64,000 bases of DNA from Odontocerum albicorne (lineage: Eukaryota; Arthropoda; Insecta; Trichoptera; Odontoceridae), in the NCBI GenBank assembly GCA_949825065.1, contig OX463848.1, forward strand, positions 36,609,491-36,673,490, in the 5' to 3' direction. The notes below the pieces were generated by a model, which saw only the letters and a program-made list of their open reading frames with translations, was not told the DNA's origin and did no database searches. Made by a program: the position numbers and the translations under genes. Of this stretch, positions 21,491 to 31,865 are shown one piece after another (the first letter of the stretch is position 1; each line of letters starts with the position of its first letter).

Positions 21491-21920
21491 CATAGACATG
21501 TTATCAACAATCTATTGTATTTGTGACTCAGTGCTACAAGAATGAAAGCATTAATTCGCGTTGTCGTCCATGGAATTCATAACACCCTTTTTCAGCACCA
21601 CATTTCAGATGCATCTATTCTACGTTATTTTGTAGTTTAACTGTTATTTTTGTTATATTAAACATAACATTAAGAAAATACCTGAACGCAATTTTATTAA
21701 ATTAAACGACAAAAACTAATTTAAATTATAAAAAACCAATAGTGATTTAACTTAAAACATTATATAATAGTTAACTGTACTAGAACATTTGTTTCTACAA
21801 AAGGAATAAATGTTAATTTTATCGTTGTGTCAAAAACGGGATATGCATTATTAAATAAATCAGATGTCATATAGCTGATTAAAATTTATACGAATTCTAA
21901 CAAAACGGAATTTTCTATTG
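21491..21920. other. No feature recognised
   Basis: AT-rich spacer. Confidence 0.4.
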
Positions 21921-21924
21921 ATCT

Positions 21925-22145
21925 TCTTCTTCTTCCTCTTCCTATTTCCTATAGATCATGATCTGTTTGTTCCGCTTGTTCCCCTTCCTGTGACGTGGAT
22001 TGCCAGCGGTCACGCCATCTCTTCGGAGGTCTTCCCGGCAATCTTCTTCCGGCTGGGTTCCCTTGAAGGACGACACGTGGAAGTCTGTCGTCTTGCATTC
22101 TGTTTGCATGTTCGTTTCAGTATCGCCTTCGTTGTCTTCCCCACC
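21925..22145 (-). pseudogene. LINE 3' tail (family 3) fragment
   Basis: Minus-strand frames give a GKTTKA-, KTAFQGNPAGR- and RRPPKRWRDRWQST-like series, matching the KDSWQSTSQNG tail at 36255-36615. The plus-strand run of TTCTTCTTCTTCC corresponds to the glutamate/arginine-rich end. Confidence 0.5.
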
Positions 22146-22399
22146 TGACGATGTCTTCCGTACTACACTTTGTCCTTATTTCTATTGATATTCGTCTTAT
22201 ATCTTGGAACAAAGGAAATGTTCGAGTTAATTATACGAGTATAAATATGTTGGTTTATTTTTTCCAAAGCGCAATACACTAAGTAGATTTCATCATCTAA
22301 AACTTTATGTAAGTATAAATACAGTATTTTTAACATCGACGTAGTTGCTGGGCTTCGTAGTCTAGCATCTCCTCGCTATTGAAAATAGAAGCTCTTTTT
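22146..22399. other. No gene recognised
   Basis: AT-rich spacer with TACGAGTA at 22234-22241. Confidence 0.4.
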
Positions 22400-22645
22400 T
22401 CCCCCTCTTTAAGTGAGTGAGCCGTTGCGCACCAGCAAATTCAATGACCACATCAGTGTACTGGATTCGATGGTACACATAAAGTGAGACGATCGGAGCT
22501 CACCGGCATATTTTTTCTTTGTTTTTGAAAGTTATATCCTTATTCCACGTCAATGACATTCCACGGGAGTACAGCACAGTGCGATGTGCAAACCGAAGAC
22601 CTTCCGTACGTATGTCCAGTGCGTTACCGCGGGGCCATGCACCTC
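22400..22645 (-). mobile_element. tRNA-derived SINE, family C
   Basis: On the minus strand a head begins AATGAGGTGCATGGCCCCGC and includes an imperfect box B region. A body follows with GGTGAGCTCCGATCGTCTCA, TACCATCGAATCCAGTACAC and GCTGGTGCGCAACGGCTCAC. Copies at 46560-46895 and 50245-50590 share the order. The middle (about 22505-22560) carries unrelated AT-rich sequence. Confidence 0.65.
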
Positions 22646-23089
22646 ATTTAACATACGTATATTTTAAAATCTCACGATTTTTCAATATACTCGTATATTT
22701 TAGCAGCAATTAAGTAAGATTACTTAATGATTGGTATCGGTACTAACTTAAAACATTCTAAATAAGTCACGATGAATATAAGTTACATAAAACGAACTAA
22801 TTAAAAAGTATTGAGAAATGTTAAAGATTTCGTGAGTTCACCACTCCAGTTCGCAAGAGGTTAAAAACCTCTCATCAAATTTCTATACATATTTAACATA
22901 AGCTGATCGAAACAGATACTAAATATATTGGGGATTTTTTTTATTTTTGTCGTAAAACTAATCAAAATGTAAAATTATGCTAACTATTTTAGGTTATATG
23001 AAAGTTCTGTGGCCTGGAATATACATACAAGGTCAAAAAGAACATTACGATTATTTTCTGATGATATTTTCCTACATTTATTGATAAAA
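22646..23089. other. No gene recognised
   Basis: AT-rich spacer with TACTCGTA at 22688-22695. Confidence 0.4.
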
Positions 23090-23990
23090 CCTCCGTGGTC
23101 TAGTTGATAGGATGCCTGTTTTCCATCCCGGGAAGTACGAGTTCGTTATTTATTCGTTCGTTATTCATAAAACCTCCGTGGTCTAGTTGATAGGATGCCT
23201 GTTTTCCATCCCGGGAAGTACGAGTTCGTTATTTATTCGTTCGTTATTCATAAAACCTCCGTGGTCTAGTTGATAACATGCCTGTTTTCCATCCCGGGAG
23301 GTACGAGTTCGTTATTTATTCGTTCGTTATTCATAAAACCTCCGTGGTCTAGTTGATAAGATGCCTGTTTTCCATCCCGGGAGGTACGAGTTCGTTATTT
23401 ATTCGTTCGTTATTCATAAAACCTCCGTGGTCTAGTTGATAACATGCCTGTTTTCTATCCCGGGAGGTACGAGTTCGTTATTTATTCGTTCGTTATTCAT
23501 AAAACCTCCGTGGTCTAGTTGATAAGATGCCTGTTTTCCATCCCGGGAGGTACGAGTTCGTTATTTATTCGTTCGTTATTCATAAAACCTCCGTGGTCTA
23601 GTTGATAACATGCCTGTTTTCTATCCCGGGAGGTACGAGTTCGTTATTTATTCGTTCGTTATTCATAAAACCTCCGTGGTCTAGTTGATAACATGCCTGT
23701 TTTCCATCCCGTAAGGTACGAGTTCGTTATTTATTCGTTCGTTATTCATAAAACCTCCGTGGTCTAGTTGATAAGATGCCTGTTTTCCATCCCGGGAGGT
23801 ACGAGTTCGTTATTTATTCGTTCGTTATTCATAAAACCTCCGTGGTCTAGTTGATAAGATGCCTGTTTTCCATCCCGGGAGGTACGAGTTCGTTATTTAT
23901 TCGTTCGTTATTCATAAAACCTCCGTGGTCTAGTTGATAAGATGCCTGTTTTCCATCCCGGGAGGTACGAGTTCGGTTCCCGTTGGTACC
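23090..23990 (+). repeat. Tandem array of eleven 83-bp SINE heads
   Basis: Units start CCTCCGTGGTCTAGTTGATA at 23090 and every 83 bases to 23920. Each holds a box A-like TGGTCTAGTTGATA and a truncated box B (GAGTTCGTTATTTATTCG), then a short AT-rich linker. Only the last unit continues as GAGTTCGGTTCCCGTTGG into a full SINE body. Variant bases alternate over units 3-7 (ATAACATG, then ATAAGATG), suggesting a 166-bp higher-order unit. No spacers of CRISPR type are present. Confidence 0.93.
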
Positions 23991-24130
23991 TAGATTTAAA
24001 AAAAAGTGTTTTAGTATGGTTTTCAGCTTAGGCTTGTTTAACATTTTTTTTGTTGATTGGAATAGATTGCTGCATGGCAATAAACCAGCTAGATTGTATG
24101 ACGAAAGTGTACTACAATACTTATTCCACC
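23920..24130 (+). mobile_element. SINE family A, complete copy at the end of the array
   Basis: The eleventh head is followed by a normal body. GGTACCTAGATTTAAAAAAA, TTTTCAGCTTAGGC, TTGATTGGAATAGATTGC, ATGGCAATAAACCAGC and an AATACTT tail are in family order. Confidence 0.8.
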
Positions 24131-24147
24131 TTGTATAATTTAACAAT

Positions 24148-24425
24148 TTATTAATCAATCAATCAATCAATCAATGGCACTACAGCCCATTGTGGGCCCT
24201 GGCCTCCTCCAGCAGTCGTCGCCATTCCCTCCTATCCTGGGATGCATTCCTCCAGCCCCTGATGCCAATCACGCTTGTATCACTCTGCACCCCATCCATC
24301 CACCTGAGCTTTGGTCTACCCACGCTACGTCTTCCTTGGGGCTTGGAAAAAGAGTACCTTGTTAGGCATTCTCTCTTCTCCCATTCTTGCTGCATGCCCC
24401 GCCCAACGTAGCCTCCCAATTTTGA
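24148..24425 (-). pseudogene. LINE 3' end (family 4) with TGAT microsatellite tail
   Basis: The minus-strand frame of 79 codons contains GRRSVGRPKLRWMDGVQSD, IRGWRNASQDRREWRRLLEE and ARAHNGL, then a stop. It ends in a short TTGA/TGAT microsatellite (24151-24176). The GRPKLRW and W-R-R-L-L-x-x-A-x-x-H-x-G-L motifs are typical of RTE-like LINE ORF ends, and a simple-repeat tail is typical of their 3' ends. Confidence 0.75.
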
Positions 24426-24479
24426 TGTATTTTATAACAATTGATTGCTAGGCGGTAATCTTTTCTAACCTATCTGACA

Positions 24480-25080
24480 TTTATTAGGCTCCTTTCAGTG
24501 TTTTTCTACGTTCACGTTTTACTCCATACACCAAAGTTGGCACCAAAATACTATTATGGACTAAGCAGATTTTCATACTGCCCGGTTTCAGTTCATGTGT
24601 TCCAATGCCCCATTGACTTGGTTCGAGTTTATCTGTTTTATTGTTTTATTGTCTCACTCACATGAAGAAGAATTTCAATTAAAAATATACAAAATTAAAA
24701 AGGTATGCTTATCATTGTTAATTGCCGTCTGAAAGAAATCAGTTCTTTGCTAAACAACTTGATGTATGGAAACATCAACGTCAGTACCAGAATACTGTTG
24801 TGAACTTCCTTAGTTTTAATTGAATTATAAAAATTCTTAGCAGATTTTTATACTCTCCGGTTTTATTGTAGTATATATGTTTTAGTGTCTCCATTGACTT
24901 TTTTTTTGCCGCTATGCTGTTCGATATCTCGTAGCTAGTTTTTCCTTTTTCATTCGTTCTACATGCCCAAACTATCTCGGAGTGTTCTTGTTAATCTTAC
25001 TTCATGTATCAGCCGTAGGTTCACATTCATCCTTAACCACTGTGCTCTTTATGATATTTGTAAGGTATAAAAAAATGTAA
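24480..25080 (-). mobile_element. LINE family 1 fragments
   Basis: On the plus strand ACGTTCACGTTTTACTCCAT and CACCAAAGTTGGCACC are the inverse complement of the GAGTGAAACGTGGACG region. CATGCCCAAACTATCTCGGAG and TAGGTTCACATTCATCC near 24965-25035 give the RWFGHV- and DECEL-like blocks. Order suggests two or more rearranged fragments. Confidence 0.55.
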
Positions 25081-25374
25081 TTGTTAGTACCAGATGCTAT
25101 GTCTTTGTTATAGTGAAACACCATAGCCTTGAGGGGTTGAGGTGATTTGTTTCCGATCTCTCATCGAGTAATTGGGATATTCTTTGTCAAATCACGATTG
25201 ACCTTTTGCACCGCACGTTCTCATCCTAAAAAATATTTGAAGACGGTTAAATTAATGCATGATGTCATTTTGATAGCAAGCCGTGATATAGCTAAATATT
25301 TATTTACATGCTAAATGCATCTTGAGGTGTGGATATTTTATTGTTTATTTATTTTTTGTACTTTATTTTATCAA
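25081..25374. other. No feature recognised
   Basis: AT-rich spacer. Confidence 0.4.
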
Positions 25375-25555
25375 ACACTGTCTTGTTTGTGCACATAGCC
25401 TTGTTTGCGGCCCCCTGATTATGAGGTGAAAACCTTGAAGGCCAGTAGGGCTATATCGTTACATAAAGTGGAATAAACAGTGTTTGATAAAACAAATTAC
25501 AATGTCTTCAAACATCCACAATGTTAATGCCTTAACTATAAATAACATATTGTTT
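25375..25555 (+). repeat. Foldback family Q, single-arm copy
   Basis: TGAGGTGAAAACCTTGAAGG, AAGTGGAATAAACAGTGTTT and CAAATTACAATGTCTTCAAA repeat the right arm of the foldback at 25556-25764 in the same orientation. Confidence 0.65.
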
Positions 25556-25764
25556 ATTGTAATTTGTTATATCAAACACTGTTTATTCCACTTTTTGTAA
25601 CGGTATAACCCTTCCGGTTTCAAGGCTTTCACCTCATCCCCAGGGGAGCACAAACAAGACTTTTGTTTGTGCTCCCCTGGGGATGAGATGAAAGCCTTGA
25701 AACCGGCAGGGTTATACTGTTACAAAAAGTGGAATAAACAGTGTGTGATAAAACTAATTACAAT
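25556..25764. mobile_element. Foldback element Q, copy 1
   Basis: Two arms of about 100 bases are inverse complements. The left arm holds AAACACTGTTTATTCCACTT, GGTTTCAAGGCTTTCACCTC and CCCCAGGGGAGCACAAACAA. The right arm repeats these inverted, with almost no loop between (centre near 25660). A second foldback with the same arms is at 42671-42874. No coding capacity. Confidence 0.85.
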
Positions 25765-26000
25765 GTCTTTCAACCTCCACAATGTCAATGCCTTAACTAT
25801 AAACAATATATTGTTTATTTATTTATGAATATTGGAAGTACGATCCAGATGGCGAGAATGAGTGACGAAAAAATGATTAAGAGAGTGTACATTTTTTTTA
25901 AATGGTACAGTTTGGAGTTCATATTACACCTGTGCTATCATCTTCATGCTATCATCATCATCCTTACCATTGTCAATCTGGATCGATCCTCTGCTGGATG
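25765..26000. other. Foldback flank and unassigned DNA
   Basis: The first part (TCAACCTCCACAATGTCAAT, CCTTAACTATAAACAATA) matches the flank of the preceding copy and of 42600-42670. The rest is not recognised. Confidence 0.4.
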
Positions 26001-26190
26001 AAGGTCTCCACAAGTCGACTTCAATCAATTTTATCTTTGTTGGTGCTGTGTGATGCTTCCATACTTCCATCAGCCTACTTGAGGTCATTTTCTGGGCCGA
26101 TTCCCAAATGAGCTTTATGCTAGTTTTTTCCTTCTTGTTATTTCCTCCAATATGCCACCTACAAAGGAAATAAATTGGCCCAAATATTCC
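26001..26190 (-). pseudogene. LINE C-terminal remnant
   Basis: The minus-strand frame includes KLIWESAQKMTSSRLMEVWK and LWRPSSSRGSIQIDNGKDDD. Short LINE ORF ends in this style finish with ATGATGATG-type codons. Assignment is tentative. Confidence 0.4.
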
Positions 26191-26764
26191 TGGACACATG
26201 CTGTAAAAAGTAACAAATTGTAAATTATTATGAAATATATATAAAAAAACATTCAATACAGGAAAAGAATGTCATAATCGCGAATAAATTCTGTATAATG
26301 CCAAGAAAACGCAAAAAATGGTCATATTTCTGTCAATTTAATGAACGTGACGTGACTCGGTTGGAGGGACATACTCATGCCTAATACAGCGATCAAATGC
26401 CAATTCCATTATTCTTCATCAAAGAAAATGAACAAAGCCATTAGAAACAATGGCCCTTGTTCATTTTGATGGAAATTTGTGTCAAGATTCTTCAATTATT
26501 GTCGTTTAAAAGTAATGATTCTCTTGACAGTTTTGCTGATGATTTATTTAAAGGCCATGTATATAAAATGTGTGAGATTACAATGTAATCGACATTTCTT
26601 CTAACACCACTATGAAACCAAATGTCACTCCACAAAAATACAAATTGTTCTCTCTTATAGCGTTCAAAAAAGATTTCTTAAAATCTCGACGATCTTTTTA
26701 AGATATAACTAATGTCAAATGAGCTCTGGAGATATACATGAAAATCATAAAATTATTTCACTCT
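26191..26764. other. No feature recognised
   Basis: AT-rich spacer. Confidence 0.4.
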
Positions 26765-26880
26765 TCGAGACGACTTCTTTAATAATAATAATAAAATGAC
26801 AATTTATATAGCGCCGTTTAGAGAGGCAGGACTCGAACCTACTATTATTGTCAGATTAAAAATATTACAAAATAAATATG
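26765..26880 (-). repeat. Family B repeat with pol III B box
   Basis: The minus strand reads AATAGTAGGTTCGAGTCCTG and then TCTAAACGGCGCTATATAAA, followed by TTATTATTATT. GGTTCGAGTCC fits the B box of a tRNA promoter, so a SINE tail is likely. Confidence 0.6.
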
Positions 26881-26919
26881 TTACATATATAACTTGAATA
26901 TAAGGATAAAAATGGGGTG

Positions 26920-27020
26920 ACTTGACTTCCATTTGGGGATTTCAGGATCGCTTCCCGATGGTACCCGAATAAAGAGTTCATATGGTAAAAAAAGTTCGTC
27001 TGGTTAACAATATTCACACG
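26920..27020 (+). repeat. tRNA-like SINE head fragment
   Basis: GGATTTCAGGATCGCTTCCCG (box B-like), then AAAAGTTCGTCTGGTTAACA, resembles the fragment at 29611-29730 (GTTCGTCTGATCAAC). Confidence 0.4.
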
Positions 27021-27699
27021 CGCAAAACGTGTTGTCTATTCACATGCGGGATAGTGATGCCAACGCGTGCGATATCGAACCTTGAGTTTCTCCGCCTATT
27101 CAAGTTGCACTAAACCTGAATGCTCGATTAATGGGCTTGAAGACTATTTCGTCTCTCGGCCACACTCTTCGTTATCTATTAGTTGAATGGTACCATAAGA
27201 ATGTATAGATGATCTTTCCAATAGAAGATCCAATATCGATCTTATATCTACATGAAAATCTGAACAATTTGACTAAAATGAAAAAACCTTGCATTTTTTT
27301 TGTATTTGCTTGGCTAGATTTAATTTTAGGTATCACTGAGACTATCCAGAGTAAATAAACATTATTTATCAAGTATTCGTGAAGCGACTATTGGTAGTAG
27401 CTTCATAAATCGGGCCTGCATTCATTACGATAGGCGTCAAGCCGAACTTAACATACATGTATCGGGAGTGACCTTCTTCTTCTTGAATAATGACCATGAA
27501 CTCCTATATATGAAGGAGTATACACCAGTTTCAAGTTGTTGATGTCCACTTCATCTGATCTCGTTAGTTCTATTCACATAGGCGACATCGGCGCACTTTT
27601 TTGCCGCGTCCGTAATTTAGAATACTAAAGCAACTCGGCCCGGGACTACTGTTATCTAGTAAGATACTACTGTTATGTAGTGAAATTATTGTACAATTA
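27021..27699. other. No feature recognised
   Basis: AT-rich spacer. Confidence 0.4.
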
Positions 27700-28600
27700 A
27701 ACTACAAAGTTTACAACTAAATTAATATTTACAATAAGATGAGAATTAAATGCGTAGTAAGCGAGCGAATGATTCAAGTTTAAATGGCGTCCATCGGTGT
27801 ATCGTACATACGAGTATACTCGTACTATACATATATTTACAATAAAATGATAATTAAATGGCGTCCATCGATGTACATATACTCGTACTATACATATATT
27901 TACAATAAGGTGAGAATTAAATGCGGAGTAAGCGAGCGAATGATTCAAGTTTAAATGGCGTCCATCGGTGTATCGTACATATACTCGTACTATACATATA
28001 TTTACAATAAGATGATAATTAAATGGCGTCCATCGATGTACATATACTCGTACTATACATATATTTACAATAAGGTGAGAATTAAATGCGTAGTAAGCGA
28101 TCGAATGATTCAAGTTTAAATGGCGTCCATCGGTATATCGTACATATACTCGTACTATACATATATTTACAATAAGATGATAATTAAATGGCGTCCATCG
28201 ATGTACATATACTCGTACTATACATATATTTACAATAAGGTGAGAATTAAATGCGTAGTAAGCGATCGAATGATTCAAGTTTAAATGGCGTCCATCGGTA
28301 TATCGTACATATACTCGTACTATACATATATTTACAATAAGATGAAAATTAAATGGCGTCCATCGATGTACATATACTCGTACTATACATATATTTACAA
28401 TAAGGTGAGAATTAAATGCGTAGTAAGCTAGCGAATGATTCAAGTTTAAATGGTGTCCATCGATGTACATATACTCGTACTATAAATATATTTGCAATTA
28501 GATGAGAATTAAGTACGTAGTAAGCGAGCGCATGATTCAATTTTAAATGCCGTCCATCGATGTGAATATACCATACTCGTAATATACATGTATTTTATAC
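27700..28600. repeat. Minisatellite, about 165-bp period with two related half-units
   Basis: Each period has two subunits sharing ATGGCGTCCATCG, then ATACTCGTACTATACATA and TTTACAATAAG. The longer one adds GCGTAGTAAGCGA, AATGATTCAAG. About four full periods and partial ends are present. Because the period is a multiple of three, a 257-codon minus-strand frame (27697-28470) stays open through it. That frame is a by-product of the repeat, not a gene. Every subunit carries TACTCGTA, and the first carries an additional TACGAGTA next to it. Confidence 0.92.
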
Positions 28601-29004
28601 TACTAGTTAATTTTATTTTGGTTAATAAAATAAATGATGCTATTAAGTATGGAAGTATTATTGAGGCTCAACAGGTAGGGAAGATTTGCGGGGAGGATTT
28701 GATGCTGCAATGGAATCGCAATTTCAATAAGTAAATACATCTCTTTACTGCAGTAAGCGCCCCCTGAATTACGTGTACCTTCATTAAAATATGTCCAAGT
28801 TATTCCAACTCGATTTGTATACATCTCTTACTGCAAAAAAATCGGGACGAAAACAACTTTGGTGTACCTTGGGTCGATTAGATTAAACCCCCAACGCTCT
28901 TGAAATAAACGATTATAACTCATAGATCGCTTCGAAGCTGGTTCGGTAAAGAAAACAGTCAATTCATGCCAACTTTATATTAACATCAGATTGACAGAAC
29001 AAAT
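28601..29004. other. No feature recognised
   Basis: Unassigned AT-rich DNA. Confidence 0.4.
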
Positions 29005-29180
29005 TCAGACGCCTGTCTTCCGATCTGGGGGCTCCAGGTTCAATTCCAGTTCCAGTCTGGCTTTCGCTTAAGTTCTCTTCAACGTCTCTTTGGTTGATTG
29101 GAAGAGACTTCTACAACGTAATAAACTCTCGAGGTTGCAATGTATAAAACAAATGTGTATAATTCAATACAACAAATCGA
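29005..29180 (+). mobile_element. SINE family A, 5' truncated
   Basis: CGCCTGTCTTCCGATCTGGG, GGTTCAATTCCAG (box B), TCTGGCTTTCGCTTAAG, GATTGGAAGAGACTTCTACA and a CAATACAACAAA tail follow family order. Confidence 0.75.
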
Positions 29181-29610
29181 TGAGGCACCTAACTTTTTTT
29201 CTTCCAACCTGTCACACGACGTGCTTACTATATACAAAACAGTTAGACTATGGACAATGCGAAGCCAAAAATATGGAGTGAGGACCCGACCCAGTTCTCC
29301 TGATTAGCGTTGCGGATAACGGGCCCACGGTCGGCATGCCCACTGTCAAATAATAAGACAATAATTGCGGTTTGGGTTTGATTCCTCGGCAGCGCATGCT
29401 GATGGACTTGCGCGCCTGATTCTTCTTTGCATTGCGGTCAATGGGTGGCCAGCACGACAACATCACGTGCCATCCCATTCAATATTTGCCATGATAATTT
29501 CTATAATAGTAGTGAAAGGAATTATCATGTCGGTTTATTTATTTTTTTGAATGAGGTAAGACAAAAAAAATTATTCCCACATTATTCTCCTGTGGGTCTG
29601 GTTAATTATC
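29181..29610. other. No gene recognised
   Basis: A slightly GC-richer patch at 29278-29480 contains GGTTTGATTCCTCGGCAGCG, a possible tRNA-like box B. No full element can be drawn. Confidence 0.35.
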
Positions 29611-29730
29611 ATCCTCCGTGGCCTAATGGGTCAGACGCATGACGTCCACTCAGGGGTTTCGGGTTCGATTTCCGATAGTATTATAACAATAAAAGAAACT
29701 GTTCTACAAGAGTTCGTCTGATCAACAAGA
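29611..29730 (+). repeat. tRNA-like SINE head fragment
   Basis: CCTCCGTGGCCTAATGGGTC (box A-like) is followed by GGGTTCGATTTCCG (box B) at normal tRNA spacing. The body differs from family A and matches 26985-27005. Confidence 0.6.
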
Positions 29731-29774
29731 ATAATAATTTTGCATCAGAATTCCCTCCTAAGTTTAGATATCAA

Positions 29775-29945
29775 GAGGGTCTGTGTTTCAGCCGGGGGAT
29801 TGCGGGTTGGCCGATTTAAAAAAAAGTCTATTCTGATTTTCACTTAAAGCTTCTTTAATAATCTTTCTGGTTGGTTGGAAGAAATTGCCTCATGAAAAAA
29901 ATTGCCAGACTGCACTGTATACAATGAGAGTATAATATAATATTC
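29775..29945 (+). mobile_element. SINE family A
   Basis: A head remnant (GGGGGATTGCGGGTTGG), then TTCTGATTTTCACTTAAAGC, GGTTGGTTGGAAGAAATTGC and ACTGTATACAATGAGAG are in order. Confidence 0.7.
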
Positions 29946-29954
29946 ATATCAACC

Positions 29955-30430
29955 GTTATACAGATATATGGATGAGCAATGAAATATTGGAGCAAGTTGA
30001 GGAATTCTGCTATTTAGTTAAAATACTATTTAGTTAGTATTTTCTCAGATGATGGAAGCGTTACGAGATATATCAAACAGTGGGTAACGATAGGAAACAA
30101 AGTCAATGGGGCACTAAAACATATATACTCGAACCGGGCAGTATCAAAATTTTCCAAGATGATAGGTAGTCCATAACAGTACTCCAGTACCAACTTTGAT
30201 GTACTCGTATATAACTGAAACGTGGACTTTTGACTGAACAGAGGCAAATAAATGCTGTAGAAATGCGTGCGCTGCGAATAATAAATGGGGTGACAATGTA
30301 TGACAGAATACGGAATGAAGTGATGACGGATGGATATGAGCTTAAAGCTAATGTGTTGAGTAAGGTGAAAAAAAAGCACTCTGAGATGGTGTGGACATAT
30401 AGATCGAATGAATTAACGTATATATGATGA
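29955..30430 (+). mobile_element. LINE family 1 3' part
   Basis: GAGCAAGTTGAGGAATTCTG, GTATTTTCTCAGATGATGGA, a GGGCAGTATCAAA block, CCAACTTTGATG and then the R-I-I-N-G-V-T-M-Y-D-R-I-R-N-E-V coding block appear in order. A six-base CTCGTA insertion lies at 30204-30209 relative to the same place in the copy at 33380. Confidence 0.7.
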
Positions 30431-30547
30431 CTTAACCATAATGTTGGAATATGTATATTAACACGTTTTGACCTTCCTGATTCATGGACTATAGCTGTTT
30501 CTCAATCGTTACAACCTGTTGTTTCATTCCAGTAAATACACGTACAG

Positions 30548-30698
30548 TACCCGGCGGTAAGTAATACACATCGTTTGTAGAACGTCGTCTCTGTCGCACG
30601 ATGCGCTGACCACATCGTGACTACGATACCGGACTGTTAGCGCATCGTGCGATAGAGACGACGCTTTACAAACGATGTGTATTATTTACCGCCGGGTA
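30548..30698. mobile_element. Palindromic MITE, family P, copy 2
   Basis: The element starts TACCCGGCGGTAAGTAATAC and ends with its inverse complement. CGTCGTCTCTGTCGCACGAT and its inverse lie inside. The loop is about 40 bases. Compared with copy 1, part of the arm (CTTAAGAA...) is missing. Confidence 0.8.
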
Positions 30699-31554
30699 TT
30701 GTAACAACGTTTTTAGAATATTCTAACAACTGTTAACTATAACATAACCATTTGAAAATGTGACAACACTCCTTATGTTGCACTTACCATTTCCCTGTTG
30801 GGATAGGTAGAGAGTACATAGCTCTAAACTATCCTAACAGTCAAATCAAAGCGACAACAAAATAAAAACGAACACTAACTTCAACTTTTGTGGAAGCCGC
30901 TCGCTTGTTCTTCCGTGTTAGGACGGACCCATGCGTTTACATTACGGTTGAGACTCAACTTTAGGCCAAGCGGTATCTGACGCATATGCACTTATGGTGA
31001 ATTCGATTACAAACAAGCCCGAAAAATAAAATTTGTAATGTTTTCGAAAAGTCGACATAATAATACAAACCACATGGAAAAATACTCCGAAGTACATCAT
31101 ATAACTAACACGAAGAACCACGAAAGCTTTAAAACAAATATAATTAATTTAGTTTAAACATTTTGAGTAAAAATAAGGTCGACCTTCAATACAAACTTTT
31201 CAGGGTCATTCATTTTTTTCTTTTTGAATAAAAATTTGAATGAAACAAGCATTAAAACATTCTTGTCGTACCGGTTTGTTTACCATATATCTGTTTGGAG
31301 AGACGATATATGTAATAAAAATTAATGAACTAACCGCGTTTTGGACCGTGGATTAATTCAGAACTTTTGGTTTAACTCGTTGGCATCCGAATCGCAACTT
31401 TGTCTCTTAAGTTTCTATAAAACACATTTATTTCAAACTTTTGACATGGTTATTGATTCTCATTTGGCCCATATTAAGATTATATAGAATAAATATTCTA
31501 CGAAAGGTTTTTAAATATTTTTGATTTAAGGATTTTTTTTTTAAATTTATAAAT
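30699..31554. other. No gene recognised
   Basis: AT-rich sequence. TTTCCCTGTTGGGATAGGTAG at about 30790 is a scrap of the LINE family 1 end in minus orientation. Confidence 0.4.
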
Positions 31555-31735
31555 TATACGGGTTGCGGGCTCGATTCATATTGGTATCCCACTTTTTTTC
31601 AAAATGGGGTTTCGTCATGATATTACTTAGGACTTAAACATATTTCTGGTTGGTTGGAATAGATCGCCACATAGCAATACACCTGTCTAGTTTTACTGTA
31701 TACAATGAAAGTTTAATACAATTCAATTACATGTG
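31555..31735 (+). mobile_element. SINE family A, head truncated
   Basis: GGGTTGCGGGCTCGATTCAT (box B-like), GGTTGGTTGGAATAGATCGC, CACATAGCAATACACC and ACTGTATACAATGAAAG are in order. Confidence 0.7.
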
Positions 31736-31865
31736 TTTTTTGCGTTCTTCGTTTATATATTGTATTTAATACAAACCAGGGTTATGAAGTCGGCCAAAAC
31801 AATCCGACTCGAGAAATTTTAGTTGTTTGAATCCGATTTCTTCGACTCCAATTATTTTCTTCTTC

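Noticed and set aside
23090..23990. CRISPR-like array
   Set aside because: The 83-bp units are contiguous with no unique spacers, lie in eukaryotic DNA, and are clearly SINE heads.
27697..28470. 257-residue protein gene
   Set aside because: The open frame follows from a period divisible by three in a minisatellite. The peptide has no domain and no start context.
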